Positions 1 to 9,775 of a stretch of DNA of 64,000 nt are shown piece by piece (positions within the stretch are counted from its first letter, which is position 1; each line of letters begins with the position of its first letter). This stretch comes from Janibacter sp. HTCC2649 (GTDB taxonomy: Bacteria; Actinomycetota; Actinomycetes; Actinomycetales; Dermatophilaceae). The notes under the pieces are model-generated. The model searched no databases. It was not told where the DNA came from and saw nothing but the letters and a program-made list of their open reading frames with translations. The translations under genes were made by a program, and so were the position numbers. Where the stretch lies: contig NZ_CH672413.1 of assembly GCF_000152705.1 (NCBI RefSeq), forward strand, positions 3,503,046 through 3,567,045, written 5' to 3'.

Positions 1-1
1 C

Positions 2-238
2 GCCGAAGAGCTCGGTGACGTGCTGCTCCAGGTGCTCTTCCACTCGCGGGTCGCCGAGGACGCCGAGTCGGCGCAGGACCAGTTCGACATCGACGACGTC
101 GCTGGTGGTCTCGTCGACAAGCTGGTCCGTCGTCACCCGCACGTCTTCGCCGATGGTGACGCCTCGACTCCCGAAGAGGTCGAAGCCGAGTGGGCGCGGA
201 TCAAGGCACAGGAGAAGGCCGCGAAACAGGCCCGCTGA
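2..238 (+). CDS. mazG: MazG family nucleotide pyrophosphohydrolase, C-terminal part (5' end outside window)
   Basis: Only the last 78 codons are present; the frame is open to the window edge, so the start lies upstream. The segment begins with EELGDVLLQVLFHSR, the alpha-helical metal-binding motif (ELGDxLxQ) of MazG proteins, which hydrolyse nucleoside triphosphates to the monophosphate and pyrophosphate as housecleaning enzymes. The tail ends in a basic, Lys-rich helix (QEKAAKQAR). Enolase lies 3 kb downstream, as in mycobacteria where mazG and eno are neighbours. The match over the visible motif is strong; substrate cannot be told from the fragment. Confidence 0.85.
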   Translation, partial: AEELGDVLLQVLFHSRVAEDAESAQDQFDIDDVAGGLVDKLVRRHPHVFADGDASTPEEVEAEWARIKAQEKAAKQAR

Positions 239-290
239 GGGTCGTGCTCGTGCGAGGGTGAGCCACCCGTTCGCCCGCAAGGAGCTCACC

Positions 291-836
291 GTGTCGTACC
301 AGCCACCACTGCCGCCCGGCCCTGGCCACGATCCTGGGTACGGTCAGGGCCCCGGCCATGGACCCGGTCCACACGCCTACTACGGCCAGCCCACCCAAGG
401 TGCGCCGACTCCGTACGGCGCACACCCGGCATACCTCGGAATGCCTTCTCCCGCACCACGATCCGCAGGCATGAACCCGTGGGTCGCCGGACTCCTCGGC
501 GCGTTCGGCGGAGTGGTGCTGACCGTCATCGGCATGACCGTGATCCCGATGCTCCTGTTCGGCTTCCTGCTCAGCGGGCCGATGGGTGACGGCGGATTCA
601 TGGAGAGTTCTCCACAACGCGTGACGGTGGCCGCAGATGGCTCCGTCTCGGGGACGGCGCTCGCGGAGGCGCTGGAGAGCGGGTGGTACGAGGACATGAC
701 CTGCCCGAACACGGCGGAGGTCGCCACCGATGTCACGACGATCTGCGAGGGCAGCGACGGAGTGGACCCCATGCGGGTGGTCGTCGTGTTCCGCGGCACG
801 GACGGAAGGTTTGGCACTGCCGACCTCTTCGAGTGA
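291..836 (+). CDS. Membrane-anchored DUF4333-like protein with Pro/Gly/Tyr-rich N-terminus
   Basis: 181 aa. The GTG start at 291 is chosen because AAGGAG lies 7 bases before it; the same frame stays open further upstream but there it overlaps mazG with unnatural composition. Residues 1-58 are a Pro/Gly/Tyr/His-rich cytoplasmic tail, residues about 62-95 one long or two short membrane segments, and the remainder is an exported domain. That domain ends with MTCPNTAEV...TICEG...VVVVFRGTDGRF, a layout like the DUF4333 family (two Cys, short beta repeat). Role unknown. It stands alone between mazG and the psuK promoter. Confidence 0.7.
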   Translation: MSYQPPLPPGPGHDPGYGQGPGHGPGPHAYYGQPTQGAPTPYGAHPAYLGMPSPAPRSAGMNPWVAGLLGAFGGVVLTVIGMTVIPMLLFGFLLSGPMGDGGFMESSPQRVTVAADGSVSGTALAEALESGWYEDMTCPNTAEVATDVTTICEGSDGVDPMRVVVVFRGTDGRFGTADLFE

Positions 837-866
837 GCGCGCCCACCGGGGCAAAGGTCACGCTGC

Positions 867-897
867 TTGACTTAGAAATACAAGTGGTGCTTAACTT
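867..897 (+). promoter_or_regulatory. Promoter of psuK-psuG, apparently leaderless
   Basis: The region is AT-rich against its surroundings. TTGACT (867-872) can serve as -35 and TAACTT (892-897) as -10 with a 19-base spacer. The GTG start codon of psuK is exactly six bases after the -10 hexamer, so transcription would begin at or next to the start codon. No Shine-Dalgarno sequence precedes the gene. Confidence 0.55.
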
Positions 898-903
898 TAC
901 AAC

Positions 904-2049
904 GTGAAACTCACTCCCCAGGAACAGACGATCCTGCGCCTGCTCCGTTCGGACCCGCTGCTCGATGCAGCAGGTCTCGCGGACCGCGTCGGCACCACGA
1001 AGGCCTCGGTCTCGGTGGCGCTGTCCAACCTCACCCGCAAGGGCGCGATCCTCGGTCGCGGCTACCTCGTGCGCGGCGAAGCAGCGGTGGTCGTCGTGGG
1101 GGGAGCCATCATGGACGTCAAGGCCCGCTCGAGCGCACCGCTCGACTCCGCGACCAGCAACCCCGGTGAGGTCGCGACCGACCCCGGTGGCGTCGGCCGC
1201 AACATCGCCGAGAACCTCGCCCGCCTGGGCACTCCGACCCACCTCGTGGCCTCGGTCGGGAGCGACTCCTTCGGTGACGAGCTCCTCGCCCACACCCGAG
1301 GTGCCGGTGTCCAGCTGGACCACGTCGTCACCGGCAGCAGGCCCACGGGCACCTACCTCGCGGTCCTCGACCACGACGGTGACCTCTCGGTCGCGGTCTC
1401 CGACATGAGTGCCACCGATGCCCTCACCGTCGCCGACATCGAACCGGCTCGCTCACTCATCCAGAACTGCGACCTGCTCGTCGTCGACGGCAACATCCCG
1501 ATCGAGGTCGCGACCTGGCTCTGCGACATCGCCAACAGCGCGGACGTGCCCGTCGTCATCGAACCCGTGTCCGTCGTCAAGGCTCGCCGGTTGCGCCCCC
1601 TCCTTGCGCCCGATCGGCCCATCCTCGCCGTGACACCCAACATCGCCGAGCTCGCTGCCCTCGTCGGCCACGACGTCGCCGACACGATCCCCGAGATCAG
1701 CCGCGCGACCACCGAGCTGCATGCCCTCGGTGTGCGGCACGTGTGGGTGCGGCGCGGGGCCCGCGGCAGCCTCCTCTCTTCGGCCCCGGCCGACTCCGCT
1801 GACACCTCCCGGCCGACCGTCACCACGAACACCGCTGTCAGCGCCGAGGTCGTCGACGTCACCGGCGCCGGTGACTCGATGACCGCCGGGTTCGTCCACG
1901 CCCTGCTCCACGATGACGACGCCGTCGCCGCCGCAGCCTTCGGTCAGGCCACCGCCGCCCTGACCACCGAGTCCGCGCACACCGTGCGCCCCGACCTCAC
2001 CCACGCGCTCGTGACCGGGCGCCTCACCACCCAGCAAGGAACCTCATGA
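904..2049 (+). CDS. psuK: Pseudouridine kinase with N-terminal winged-helix domain (PfkB family)
   Basis: 381 aa. Residues 1-55 form a winged helix-turn-helix (LTPQEQTILRLLRSDPLLDA, then GTTKASVSVALSNLTRKG). Residues 58-375 are a PfkB sugar kinase: GGVGRNIAENLARLG near residue 97 is the substrate-side signature and DVTGAGDSMTAGF near residue 318 carries the catalytic Asp and anion hole. With the adjacent glycosidase gene, the substrate is most likely pseudouridine, phosphorylated to pseudouridine 5'-phosphate. The HTH suggests the protein may also control its own operon; the AT-rich promoter just upstream would be the place. Stop and psuG start overlap as ATGA. Confidence 0.88.
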   Translation: MKLTPQEQTILRLLRSDPLLDAAGLADRVGTTKASVSVALSNLTRKGAILGRGYLVRGEAAVVVVGGAIMDVKARSSAPLDSATSNPGEVATDPGGVGRNIAENLARLGTPTHLVASVGSDSFGDELLAHTRGAGVQLDHVVTGSRPTGTYLAVLDHDGDLSVAVSDMSATDALTVADIEPARSLIQNCDLLVVDGNIPIEVATWLCDIANSADVPVVIEPVSVVKARRLRPLLAPDRPILAVTPNIAELAALVGHDVADTIPEISRATTELHALGVRHVWVRRGARGSLLSSAPADSADTSRPTVTTNTAVSAEVVDVTGAGDSMTAGFVHALLHDDDAVAAAAFGQATAALTTESAHTVRPDLTHALVTGRLTTQQGTS

Positions 2050-2999
2050 CCCTCAACGCTCCGACCAACACGACCCCGCACCCCGCCCTCGCCCTTGCCC
2101 CCGAGGTCGCCGAGGCCATCGCCCACGGCCGCCCCGTCGTCGCGCTGGAGTCGACGATCATCAGTCACGGCATGCCCTACCCGCGCAACGTCGAGATGGC
2201 CCGCGAGGTCGAGCAGATCGTCCGTGACGGTGGAGCCACCCCTGCGACGATCGCCATCCTTGACGGCGTCGCCCGCATCGGACTCTCCGCCGACGAGCTC
2301 GAGCTGCTCGCCACCCACGAGGACGTCGCCAAGGTGAGCATCCGCGACCTCCCGCACATCATGGCGACCAAGCGCCACGGAGCGACGACGGTTGCCAGCA
2401 CCATGCGCCTCGCAGCGCTCGCCGGCATCAAGGTCTTCGTCACCGGCGGTCTCGGTGGGGTCCACCGCGGCGCCGAGGACTCCATGGACGTCTCCGCCGA
2501 CCTCACCGAGCTCAGCCTCACCGACGTCGCCGTCGTCTCGGCCGGCGTGAAGTCGATCCTCGACATCGGCCGCACCCTCGAGGTCCTCGAGACGCTCGGT
2601 GTGCCCGTCGTGACCTTCGGCTCCGACGAGTTCCCCTCCTTCTACTCACGCTCCTCGGGGTTCACCGCACCGATGCGCTCCGACACGGTCGAAGAGCTCG
2701 CCGAGATGATGCGGGTCAAGTGGGACCTCGGACTCGCCGGCGGCATCGCCGTCACGAACCCGGTCCCCGCCGAGGACGAGATGGCCCCCGAGGCGATCTC
2801 GGCCCTCATCGACCAGGTCGTCGCCGAGTGCGGCGAGCGGGGCATCACCGGCAAGGACATCACCCCCTTCCTCCTCGGTCGCATCGTGGAGCTCTCCGAC
2901 GGCGCGAGCCTGGAGACCAACATCGCGCTCGTGCGCAGCAATGCCCGCCTCGGCTCCGCCCTGGCCCGCGCCTACGCGGACGTGGCGCCGGTCAACTGA
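2046..2999 (+). CDS. psuG: Pseudouridine-5'-phosphate glycosidase
   Basis: 317 aa, the usual length for the PsuG/IndA family, which splits pseudouridine 5'-phosphate into uracil and ribose 5-phosphate in the cytoplasm. The family motifs VVALESTIISHGMPYPRN, MATKRHGATTVAST and FVTGGLGGVHRGAEDSMDVS are all present, supplying the catalytic Glu, Lys and metal-binding Asp. The ATG overlaps the psuK stop by four bases, so the two are translated as a coupled operon. A strong hairpin follows the stop codon. Confidence 0.95.
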   Translation: MTLNAPTNTTPHPALALAPEVAEAIAHGRPVVALESTIISHGMPYPRNVEMAREVEQIVRDGGATPATIAILDGVARIGLSADELELLATHEDVAKVSIRDLPHIMATKRHGATTVASTMRLAALAGIKVFVTGGLGGVHRGAEDSMDVSADLTELSLTDVAVVSAGVKSILDIGRTLEVLETLGVPVVTFGSDEFPSFYSRSSGFTAPMRSDTVEELAEMMRVKWDLGLAGGIAVTNPVPAEDEMAPEAISALIDQVVAECGERGITGKDITPFLLGRIVELSDGASLETNIALVRSNARLGSALARAYADVAPVN

Positions 3000-3008
3000 C
3001 CTGAGCCA

Positions 3009-4530
<1,522 letters not shown>

Positions 4531-4540
4531 GGCAGTCCCC

Positions 4541-5080
4541 ATGGCGCGCGGCAGCAGTCGAGGACCCGGTTCGTCTCCACGACGACCGGCGTCCTCGCGA
4601 CCCACGCCGCGCGCCCGGGCCTCCCGCCCGTCCGTCCTGAGCCAGGTCGGCGAGCGCGCCGCCAACGGGTGGCGAGGGCGGCTCAACGCGGCCCGGGCCA
4701 ACCGCCGCACGGTCCGCCGCATCGGCATGGGCGTCGTCCTGCTCTTCCTCGTCATCCTCGTTGCGCCGACGCTGCGCGCCTACTGGCAGCAGCAGTCCGA
4801 CATCAGCGCCCTGCGGGACCGGGTCGCCCAGCAGAAGGTCACGGTCGAGAAGCTGCAGTCCGAACAGGCCCGCTGGGAGGACCCCGCCTACGTCGAGCAG
4901 CAGGCCCGCACCCGCCTCAAGTTCGTCAAGGCCGGCGAGAAGTCCTACACCGTGCTCGACCCGGTGGCCGACACGCGTGACCCCAAGGTCGCGCACGCGG
5001 GCGAGAGCAACGACCCCTGGTACGACACCATCTGGTCCTCGATGCAGGCGGCCGACGTGCCTGCCAACCAGCGCCGGTGA
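4541..5080 (+). CDS. FtsB/DivIC-type septum formation initiator
   Basis: 179 aa. A basic, Ser/Arg/Pro-rich cytoplasmic tail of about 58 residues is followed by one membrane helix (61-80, GMGVVLLFLVILVAPTLRAY) and a coiled coil (ISALRDRVAQQKVTVEKLQSEQ), then a short extracytoplasmic region with DPAYVEQQARTRLKFVKAGE, the hallmark of FtsB/DivIC. Such proteins join FtsL and FtsQ in the divisome. It lies directly behind eno, as in other actinobacteria. The long N-terminal tail is usual for the actinobacterial form. Confidence 0.88.
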   Translation: MARGSSRGPGSSPRRPASSRPTPRARASRPSVLSQVGERAANGWRGRLNAARANRRTVRRIGMGVVLLFLVILVAPTLRAYWQQQSDISALRDRVAQQKVTVEKLQSEQARWEDPAYVEQQARTRLKFVKAGEKSYTVLDPVADTRDPKVAHAGESNDPWYDTIWSSMQAADVPANQRR

Positions 5081-5604
5081 CCGCGACCCCCGACCGCGCA
5101 CCGGTCGCCCAGGAAGATCTCGACGCCGTCGAGCGCCAGCTCGGACGCATCCCCCGGGGAGTCGTCGAGGTCTCGCACCGCTGCCCCTGCGGCGAACCCG
5201 ACGTCCTGCGCACCCTCCCGCTCCTGCCCGACGGCACACCGTTCCCCACGTCGTTCTATGCCACGTGCCCCAGGCTCACCGGTGCCATCAGCACCCTCGA
5301 GTCCGTGGGCGTCATGCGTGAGATGACCGACCGTCTCGGCGAGGACGACGACCTCGCCGCCCGCTATGCCGCGGCGCACGAGGACTACCTGGCGCGACGC
5401 AACGAGCTCGGCCAGGTCGACGTCATCGACGGCATCAGTGCCGGTGGCATGCCCACTCGGGTCAAGTGCCTCCACGTCCTTGTCGCCCACTCGCTGAGCG
5501 TCGGGCCGGGCGTCAACCCGCTCGGCGACGAGGCCCTCGAGATGCTCCCCGACTGGTGGGCCAGCCACCCGTGCACCGAGCTTGCCGAGGACCCGCAGCA
5601 GTGA
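5077..5604 (+). CDS. DUF501 domain protein
   Basis: 175 aa; GTG start overlapping the previous stop (GTGA). The family markers are the Cys-rich segment HRCPCGEPDVLRTLPLLPDG, the FYATCPRL motif and GMPTRVKCLHVLVAHSL near the C-terminus, giving a conserved set of Cys and His that could bind metal. It is always seen between the ftsB-like gene and ppx in actinobacteria; the function is unknown. Coupled to both neighbours, so it is co-translated with them. Confidence 0.88.
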   Translation: MTATPDRAPVAQEDLDAVERQLGRIPRGVVEVSHRCPCGEPDVLRTLPLLPDGTPFPTSFYATCPRLTGAISTLESVGVMREMTDRLGEDDDLAARYAAAHEDYLARRNELGQVDVIDGISAGGMPTRVKCLHVLVAHSLSVGPGVNPLGDEALEMLPDWWASHPCTELAEDPQQ

Positions 5605-6551
5605 CCCGCGTCGGCGCCATCGACTGCGGCACCAACTCGATCCGTCTGCTCATCGCTGACGTCGATCAGTTAGGTCGGCTGGTCGACGTCGTGCGTCGCA
5701 CGGAGGTGGTCCGGCTCGGCTACGGCGTGGACCGCACCGGGGTCATCGACCCGGTCGCCATGGAGCGCACTCTCGTCCAAACCCGTGAGTATGCCGCCCA
5801 GTGCCGTGAGCATGCCGTCGAACGTGTGCGCTTCGTCGCCACATCGGCCTCGCGCGACGCCAGCAACGCGGCTGAGTTCGTCCTTGGAGTCGAAAGCGCC
5901 TTTGCCGCAGCGGGATTCGACGTCTCGCCCGAGGTCGTGAGTGGCGAGGCCGAGGCAAACCTGTCCTTCACTGGTGCCACCGGCGACCTCGTCGCCGCCG
6001 ACATCCCCGGCCCCTATCTCGTCATCGACCTGGGTGGTGGTTCCACCGAGTTCGTGCGCGGGACCGGACAGGTCGAGAGTGCGCGGTCGGTCGACATCGG
6101 CTGCGTCCGGATCAGTGAGCGCCACCTCACGAGTGATCCTGCGACCGACGAGCAGATCGCCGCGGCCAGGGCCGACATCACCGCCGCCATCGATCGCGCC
6201 GAGGAGGTCGTCGACCTGTCCGGCATCGCCACGGTCGTCGGACTCGCCGGCAGCATCACGACGATCACGGCGCACGCACTGGGACTCACGGCATACGCAC
6301 CGGATCTCATCCACCTCGCACACCTCACGCCGGCAGCGCACCGTGAGTCAGCGCAGGGTCTCCTGCACGCGACAACCGAGGAGCGCGCCGAACTCGGCTA
6401 CATGCACCCGGGTCGCGTGGACGTCATCGGAGCAGGTGCGCTCGTGTGGCACGAGATCCTCGGGCGCGTGCTCGAGCGTTCGCCGGACGCGCAGGTCGTG
6501 ACGTCGGAGCACGACATCCTCGACGGGATCGCGCTCAGCTGCGCGGGCTGA
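5601..6551 (+). CDS. ppx: Exopolyphosphatase / pppGpp phosphohydrolase (Ppx/GppA family)
   Basis: 316 aa; GTG start overlapping the DUF501 stop. ASKHA-fold motifs are present: AIDCGTNSIRLLIADV at the N-terminus, ATSASRDASN, EVVSGEAEA and DLGGGSTEF near residue 143. The protein is the short actinobacterial form without the C-terminal HD domain, releasing phosphate from polyphosphate or (p)ppGpp. Leu24 is encoded by TTA (5670-5672), one of only three in-frame TTA codons I found in the window. The last 17 bases overlap the convergent tetR-type gene. Confidence 0.9.
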   Translation: MTRVGAIDCGTNSIRLLIADVDQLGRLVDVVRRTEVVRLGYGVDRTGVIDPVAMERTLVQTREYAAQCREHAVERVRFVATSASRDASNAAEFVLGVESAFAAAGFDVSPEVVSGEAEANLSFTGATGDLVAADIPGPYLVIDLGGGSTEFVRGTGQVESARSVDIGCVRISERHLTSDPATDEQIAAARADITAAIDRAEEVVDLSGIATVVGLAGSITTITAHALGLTAYAPDLIHLAHLTPAAHRESAQGLLHATTEERAELGYMHPGRVDVIGAGALVWHEILGRVLERSPDAQVVTSEHDILDGIALSCAG

Positions 6552-7254
6552 CCCCGACCCCAGGGACCGTCTCGGCGGTGTAGGAGCCGAAACCGTTCCA
6601 GAGCACGGCCATGACGATCTCGACGGCCGTGTCGAGGTCGATCTCGGGGTTGCGCAGGCGCCAGGCCGCGACCCGCTCGTTGGTCGCGATCATGATCTCG
6701 GCCATGGCCTCGCGATAGACCATGGGGTAGGCCGCGATGGCCGCGTTGCCGCTGAAGCGCTCGGCGATCTCGCGGGCCTGTGCCTGGCGGAGGTTCTCGA
6801 TGTCCTGCCCGGCCACGACGGCGACGGCGGATTCCTGCATGTAGACCCGGAAGCTGCCGCGGCGCGCCTCGAAGAACTGCATGAACGAGCGGACCCCGGC
6901 CCGGAAGTGCGCCTCGACGGGGGAGTGTGGCGGGAGGGCGTCGAGGGCGGCCGCGGTCGAGGAGAGCAGGTCCTCGCGGGCGCGCGCGACGACGGCGACG
7001 AGGAGGTTCTCCTTGGAGCCGAAATGGTCGTAGATGACCGGCTTCGTGATGCCCGCCGCGGCGGCGATGGTCTCCATCGTCGTGTCCTGGTAGCCGTGCT
7101 CAGCGAAGACCGACTCGGCGACGTCGAGGAGCTGGCGTTCACGTTCCTCACGCTTCATCCGGGGCGCGCGGGGGGTGCCCTTGGCGGGGCCGCGGCGGCG
7201 CGAGGTGGGGGAGTCCGTGCCGTCGGAGGAGGCGGGAGAGGCCGTGAAGGTCAT
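6535..7254 (-). CDS. TetR/AcrR family transcriptional regulator
   Basis: 239 aa. After a 30-residue Arg/Pro-rich tail comes the TetR DNA-binding domain: ERERQLLDVAESVFAEHGYQ, TTMETIAAAAGITKPVIYDHFGSKENLLVAV. The rest is a helical ligand-binding domain. It is convergent with ppx and overlaps its last 17 bases. The start is uncertain: no Shine-Dalgarno lies before the ATG at 7254, and the Met of MKREER at residue 33 is an alternative. Target unknown; such regulators usually act on a neighbour, but no obvious partner lies upstream within 200 bases except the padR pair. Confidence 0.85.
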   Translation of the reverse strand: MTFTASPASSDGTDSPTSRRRGPAKGTPRAPRMKREERERQLLDVAESVFAEHGYQDTTMETIAAAAGITKPVIYDHFGSKENLLVAVVARAREDLLSSTAAALDALPPHSPVEAHFRAGVRSFMQFFEARRGSFRVYMQESAVAVVAGQDIENLRQAQAREIAERFSGNAAIAAYPMVYREAMAEIMIATNERVAAWRLRNPEIDLDTAVEIVMAVLWNGFGSYTAETVPGVGVSPRS

Positions 7255-7454
7255 GCGGGGAGGTCATCCGTTCTGAGTGTTGCGCGGGTGCATCCCTGAG
7301 CCTACCGGGCGTATCAGGGCGCTACTTGCGCCTTCTCGCAGGTCACGACACGCAGTCACTCCTGTTGTTGCCGCACTAATGCGGAGTGCGTAGTAGTGTG
7401 CACTGTGCGCCATCAGGTCGGTGGTGCTCATGAGACAGGAGGTGCCCGGAGATC

Positions 7455-7787
7455 ATGGACGCCACACAGCTCGTCAAGGGGGTGCTCGACCTCGCCGTCC
7501 TGGCCGTCGTCGCCCGCGAGGACGGCTACGGCTACGACGTCGTGCGACGGCTCCGAGCCGCCGGGCTCGAGGACGTCGGTGACGCGTCGGTCTACGGCAC
7601 CCTCCGTCGCCTCTACAGCGCCGGGGCACTCACGTCCTACGTCGTCCCGAGCGACGAGGGGCCGCACCGCAAGTACTACGGGATCAACGCGCAGGGCCGT
7701 GACGCCCTCGCCAGCCAGGGCAAGACGTGGGCCGCCTTCGCAGGGACGATGGCCGGCCTCCTCGACGAAGCAGGAGTGAAGTCATGA
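7455..7787 (+). CDS. PadR family transcriptional regulator
   Basis: 110 aa winged-helix repressor: LVKGVLDLAVLAVVAREDGYGYDVVRRLRAAGL and ASVYGTLRRLYSAGALTSY, then KYYGINAQGRDALA, are typical. ATG at 7455 has GGAG four bases before it. It overlaps the following membrane-protein gene by ATGA, the common PadR-HAAS pairing in which the regulator controls its own two-gene operon. A CACTA/TAGTG inverted repeat (7373-7377 and 7393-7400) upstream could be part of the operator, but the arms are short. Confidence 0.92.
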   Translation: MDATQLVKGVLDLAVLAVVAREDGYGYDVVRRLRAAGLEDVGDASVYGTLRRLYSAGALTSYVVPSDEGPHRKYYGINAQGRDALASQGKTWAAFAGTMAGLLDEAGVKS

Positions 7788-8857
7788 ACGACACCGTGGC
7801 GATGGAGGTTCGGGACTACGTCGTCGGCGTGCGAGCGGCCTTGGCGGACCTGCCGGCCGAGGACGTGGAAGAGTTCACGACCGGGATGGAGGCCGACCTT
7901 GCGGAGCGGTTGGCCGAGCCGGGCGAAGGCACCTTGCGTGACCGCCTGGGAGGACCGGATGTGTATGCCGCCGAGCTGCGTTCCGCTGCTGGCCTCCCTC
8001 CGCGCACAGCCCTGGTGCAGCCGAAGAAGCCTGTGGCGCAACGTGTTTCGGGACTCTGGTCCGATCTGAGCTCGAGCATGCTCACCGCCATGCCGTGGCT
8101 GAGCGACCTCCGCCCGGTCTGGTGGGCGGTGCGAGGCGCGTGCCTGGCCGTCTTACCTGCCCTAGTCCTTGGCGTCGGCCTCACGTGGCTAGCAATCTTC
8201 GGCGCTCTCGTCTCAGTGGTCGCCGGCTTGCTCGCCCGGCACGGGAGTCTGTCTGGTGGTTGGGTCCGCCCTGTCCGAGTAATCGGCAACGTCACTGCCG
8301 TGATTCTTCTACCGATTGCTTTCGTCATGTTCATTGATGGGCGGTACCCATCCGCCAACGACCAGATGTGGGCCGAACCGATGGCCTCGGCCGGACACGG
8401 TTTGCTGAACAACGGTGAGCAGGTGGCGAACCTCTACGCGTACGACTCGTCGGGACGGCGTATCGATGACGTGCGGCTCTTCGACCAGAACGGACGAGCC
8501 CTGGCAGTGGATGAAGGATCCATCCTCTACGGCCCGGTCGACCCGGTGGGAGCAGTGAATCCGCAGACGGGCGAGTTGATGGCGGACCTCGACGTCTTCC
8601 CACTGCGCTGGACCGGACACAAGGGCTGGCTCAAGTACAACGAGTGGGAGCCGCCGATGGCGATCACTCCGCTGCCCGGGCCGGTGCCGACCGTCGACGC
8701 CAGTCCGTCACCCACGGTGACGGCCACCCCCAACCCCGGGGCGAGCGTCAGTCCATCGCCGAGCGCCTCACCGAAGGTTTCACCGACGTCGCCGAGCTCA
8801 GGGGTCTCGGCGACTCCCACCCCGACGCCCAGCGCGAGCCCGAGCGCGTCGAGGTGA
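7784..8857 (+). CDS. HAAS-domain membrane protein with Ser/Pro/Thr-rich tail
   Basis: 357 aa. Residues about 5-70 form a HAAS signalling domain (VRDYVVGVRAALADLPAEDV, TLRDRLGGPDVYAAELRSAA). Three hydrophobic helices follow (about 120-160 and 180-197), then an outer domain of some 110 residues and a 50-residue tail of repeated [11 protein letters not shown] units, as in wall-associated proteins. Start chosen at the ATG overlapping the padR stop. Codon use is less strict than that of neighbours: it carries a TTA (8153-8155) and CTA Leu codons. Function beyond the PadR partnership is unknown. Confidence 0.8.
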   Translation: MNDTVAMEVRDYVVGVRAALADLPAEDVEEFTTGMEADLAERLAEPGEGTLRDRLGGPDVYAAELRSAAGLPPRTALVQPKKPVAQRVSGLWSDLSSSMLTAMPWLSDLRPVWWAVRGACLAVLPALVLGVGLTWLAIFGALVSVVAGLLARHGSLSGGWVRPVRVIGNVTAVILLPIAFVMFIDGRYPSANDQMWAEPMASAGHGLLNNGEQVANLYAYDSSGRRIDDVRLFDQNGRALAVDEGSILYGPVDPVGAVNPQTGELMADLDVFPLRWTGHKGWLKYNEWEPPMAITPLPGPVPTVDASPSPTVTATPNPGASVSPSPSASPKVSPTSPSSGVSATPTPTPSASPSASR

Positions 8858-8861
8858 GCCC

Positions 8862-8911
8862 CTTGCGTCCGCGCGGATGGCTGGAAAGCCGACCATCCGC
8901 GCGGACGCAAG
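8862..8911 (+). terminator. 19-base perfect hairpin, family B (TTGCGTCYGCG type)
   Basis: Perfect arms 8862-8880 and 8893-8911 begin four bases after the stop of the HAAS gene. The loop can itself pair as GGCT-GGAA-AGCC. Outer sequence TTGCGTCCGCG and the inner small hairpin recur at 54049-54092 and 59094-59141. No T tract follows. A single octamer CGGCATAC follows at 8916. Confidence 0.75.
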
Positions 8912-8943
8912 CGGGCGGCATACGCAGGCTTTATGGTGAGTGC

Positions 8944-9021
8944 GCCCCCGTGGCCCAACTGGCAGAGGCAGGCGACTTAAAATCGCTCCAGGTACGGGTT
9001 CGATTCCCGTCGGGGGCACCA
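8944..9021 (+). tRNA. tRNA-Leu (anticodon UAA), CCA encoded
   Basis: A 7-base acceptor stem pairs 8944-8950 with 9011-9017; discriminator A at 9018 and encoded CCA at 9019-9021. The D stem is GCC/GGC, the anticodon stem pairs 8971-8975 with 8983-8987 around loop CTTAAAA (anticodon TAA), and the T arm is ACGGG-TTCGATT-CCCGT. The variable region is only six bases (8988-8993), not the long arm expected of leucine tRNAs. A -10-like TATGGT (8932-8937) ends six bases before the first base. By anticodon it reads UUA. Confidence 0.93.
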
Positions 9022-9025
9022 GCGC

Positions 9026-9592
9026 TCAGCGGTCGAGGTCGTGACCCACCCGGCACGAACCCTGGCTGTCGCAACGAACGTCGGGTGGTCCGTAGCGGAT
9101 CGGCAAGGCCACGAACGTCGCGCACGCCGCGACCGCCAGAGCGGTCCCGGCCAGGCAGGCGCGAGTCAGCAGTCGCCTCGCCCGCGTGCCGGTCCCGTGC
9201 TGCACCAGGGCGACCAGGCCCATCCCGACCACAGCGCCCGCGGTGTTGACGATGACGTCAGTGATGTCGGTCCGCCCGACAGCCAGGACGTACTGGGCAA
9301 TCTCCATCCCCGCGCTCAGGCTCCCCGCCAGGAGGGTCAACCGCCAGCGCGGCGACTTCGGCGCAAGCAGGGCGAGATAGATGCCCAACGGGACGAAGAG
9401 CAGCAGGTTCCCCACCACCTCCATCGGCTGGCTGGCGCCGTCCCCGTTGCTGGCGGTGACGAAGGGCGTGAGCTTGACGTTGCGCACGCCGCCACCCACG
9501 CTCGGCCACTCCAGCTTCCACATCACGACCCAGACGAGCAGCGCAAGGTAGACGCCGAAGAGGGCGATGAGGGGGCGGCGGCTGGGCGTCAT
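9026..9592 (-). CDS. VanZ family membrane protein
   Basis: 188 aa, four or five membrane helices. The VanZ pattern is visible: an early helix (LIALFGVYLALLVWVVMW), EVVGNLLLFVPLGIYLALL, then EIAQYVLAVGRTDITDVIVN with the conserved Glu, Arg and Asp. Members are poorly characterised envelope proteins, named after a teicoplanin-resistance gene. Start set at the ATG of MTPSRRP at 9592; no strong Shine-Dalgarno, and a TTG or GTG slightly upstream is possible. Its 3' end stops four bases before the convergent tRNA. Confidence 0.8.
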   Translation of the reverse strand: MTPSRRPLIALFGVYLALLVWVVMWKLEWPSVGGGVRNVKLTPFVTASNGDGASQPMEVVGNLLLFVPLGIYLALLAPKSPRWRLTLLAGSLSAGMEIAQYVLAVGRTDITDVIVNTAGAVVGMGLVALVQHGTGTRARRLLTRACLAGTALAVAACATFVALPIRYGPPDVRCDSQGSCRVGHDLDR

Positions 9593-9775
9593 CCGCCCAT
9601 TCAAGACCACGCGATGTTGTCCCGCTGTCTGCTCTTTTCGATATGCCGCCGATAGGTCGAGACTCGATCGTTGTCCACAGGAGACCGTGCGGCGGGAACA
9701 CAGGGGGCCTCGAACACGATTGAATGGGTAGACGACGCGGTGGATCGCCACCGCGCCAGACATACGGAGGACACG

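Noticed and set aside
15-290. Upstream extension of the DUF4333-like gene
   Set aside because: The frame is open but overlaps mazG and its translation is Arg/Ser-rich noise; AAGGAG fixes the start at 291.
9596-9728. Nine-base inverted repeat (CCCATTCAA/TTGAATGGG) between the VanZ-like and Bax-inhibitor genes
   Set aside because: Arms are short and more than 100 bases apart; chance cannot be excluded.
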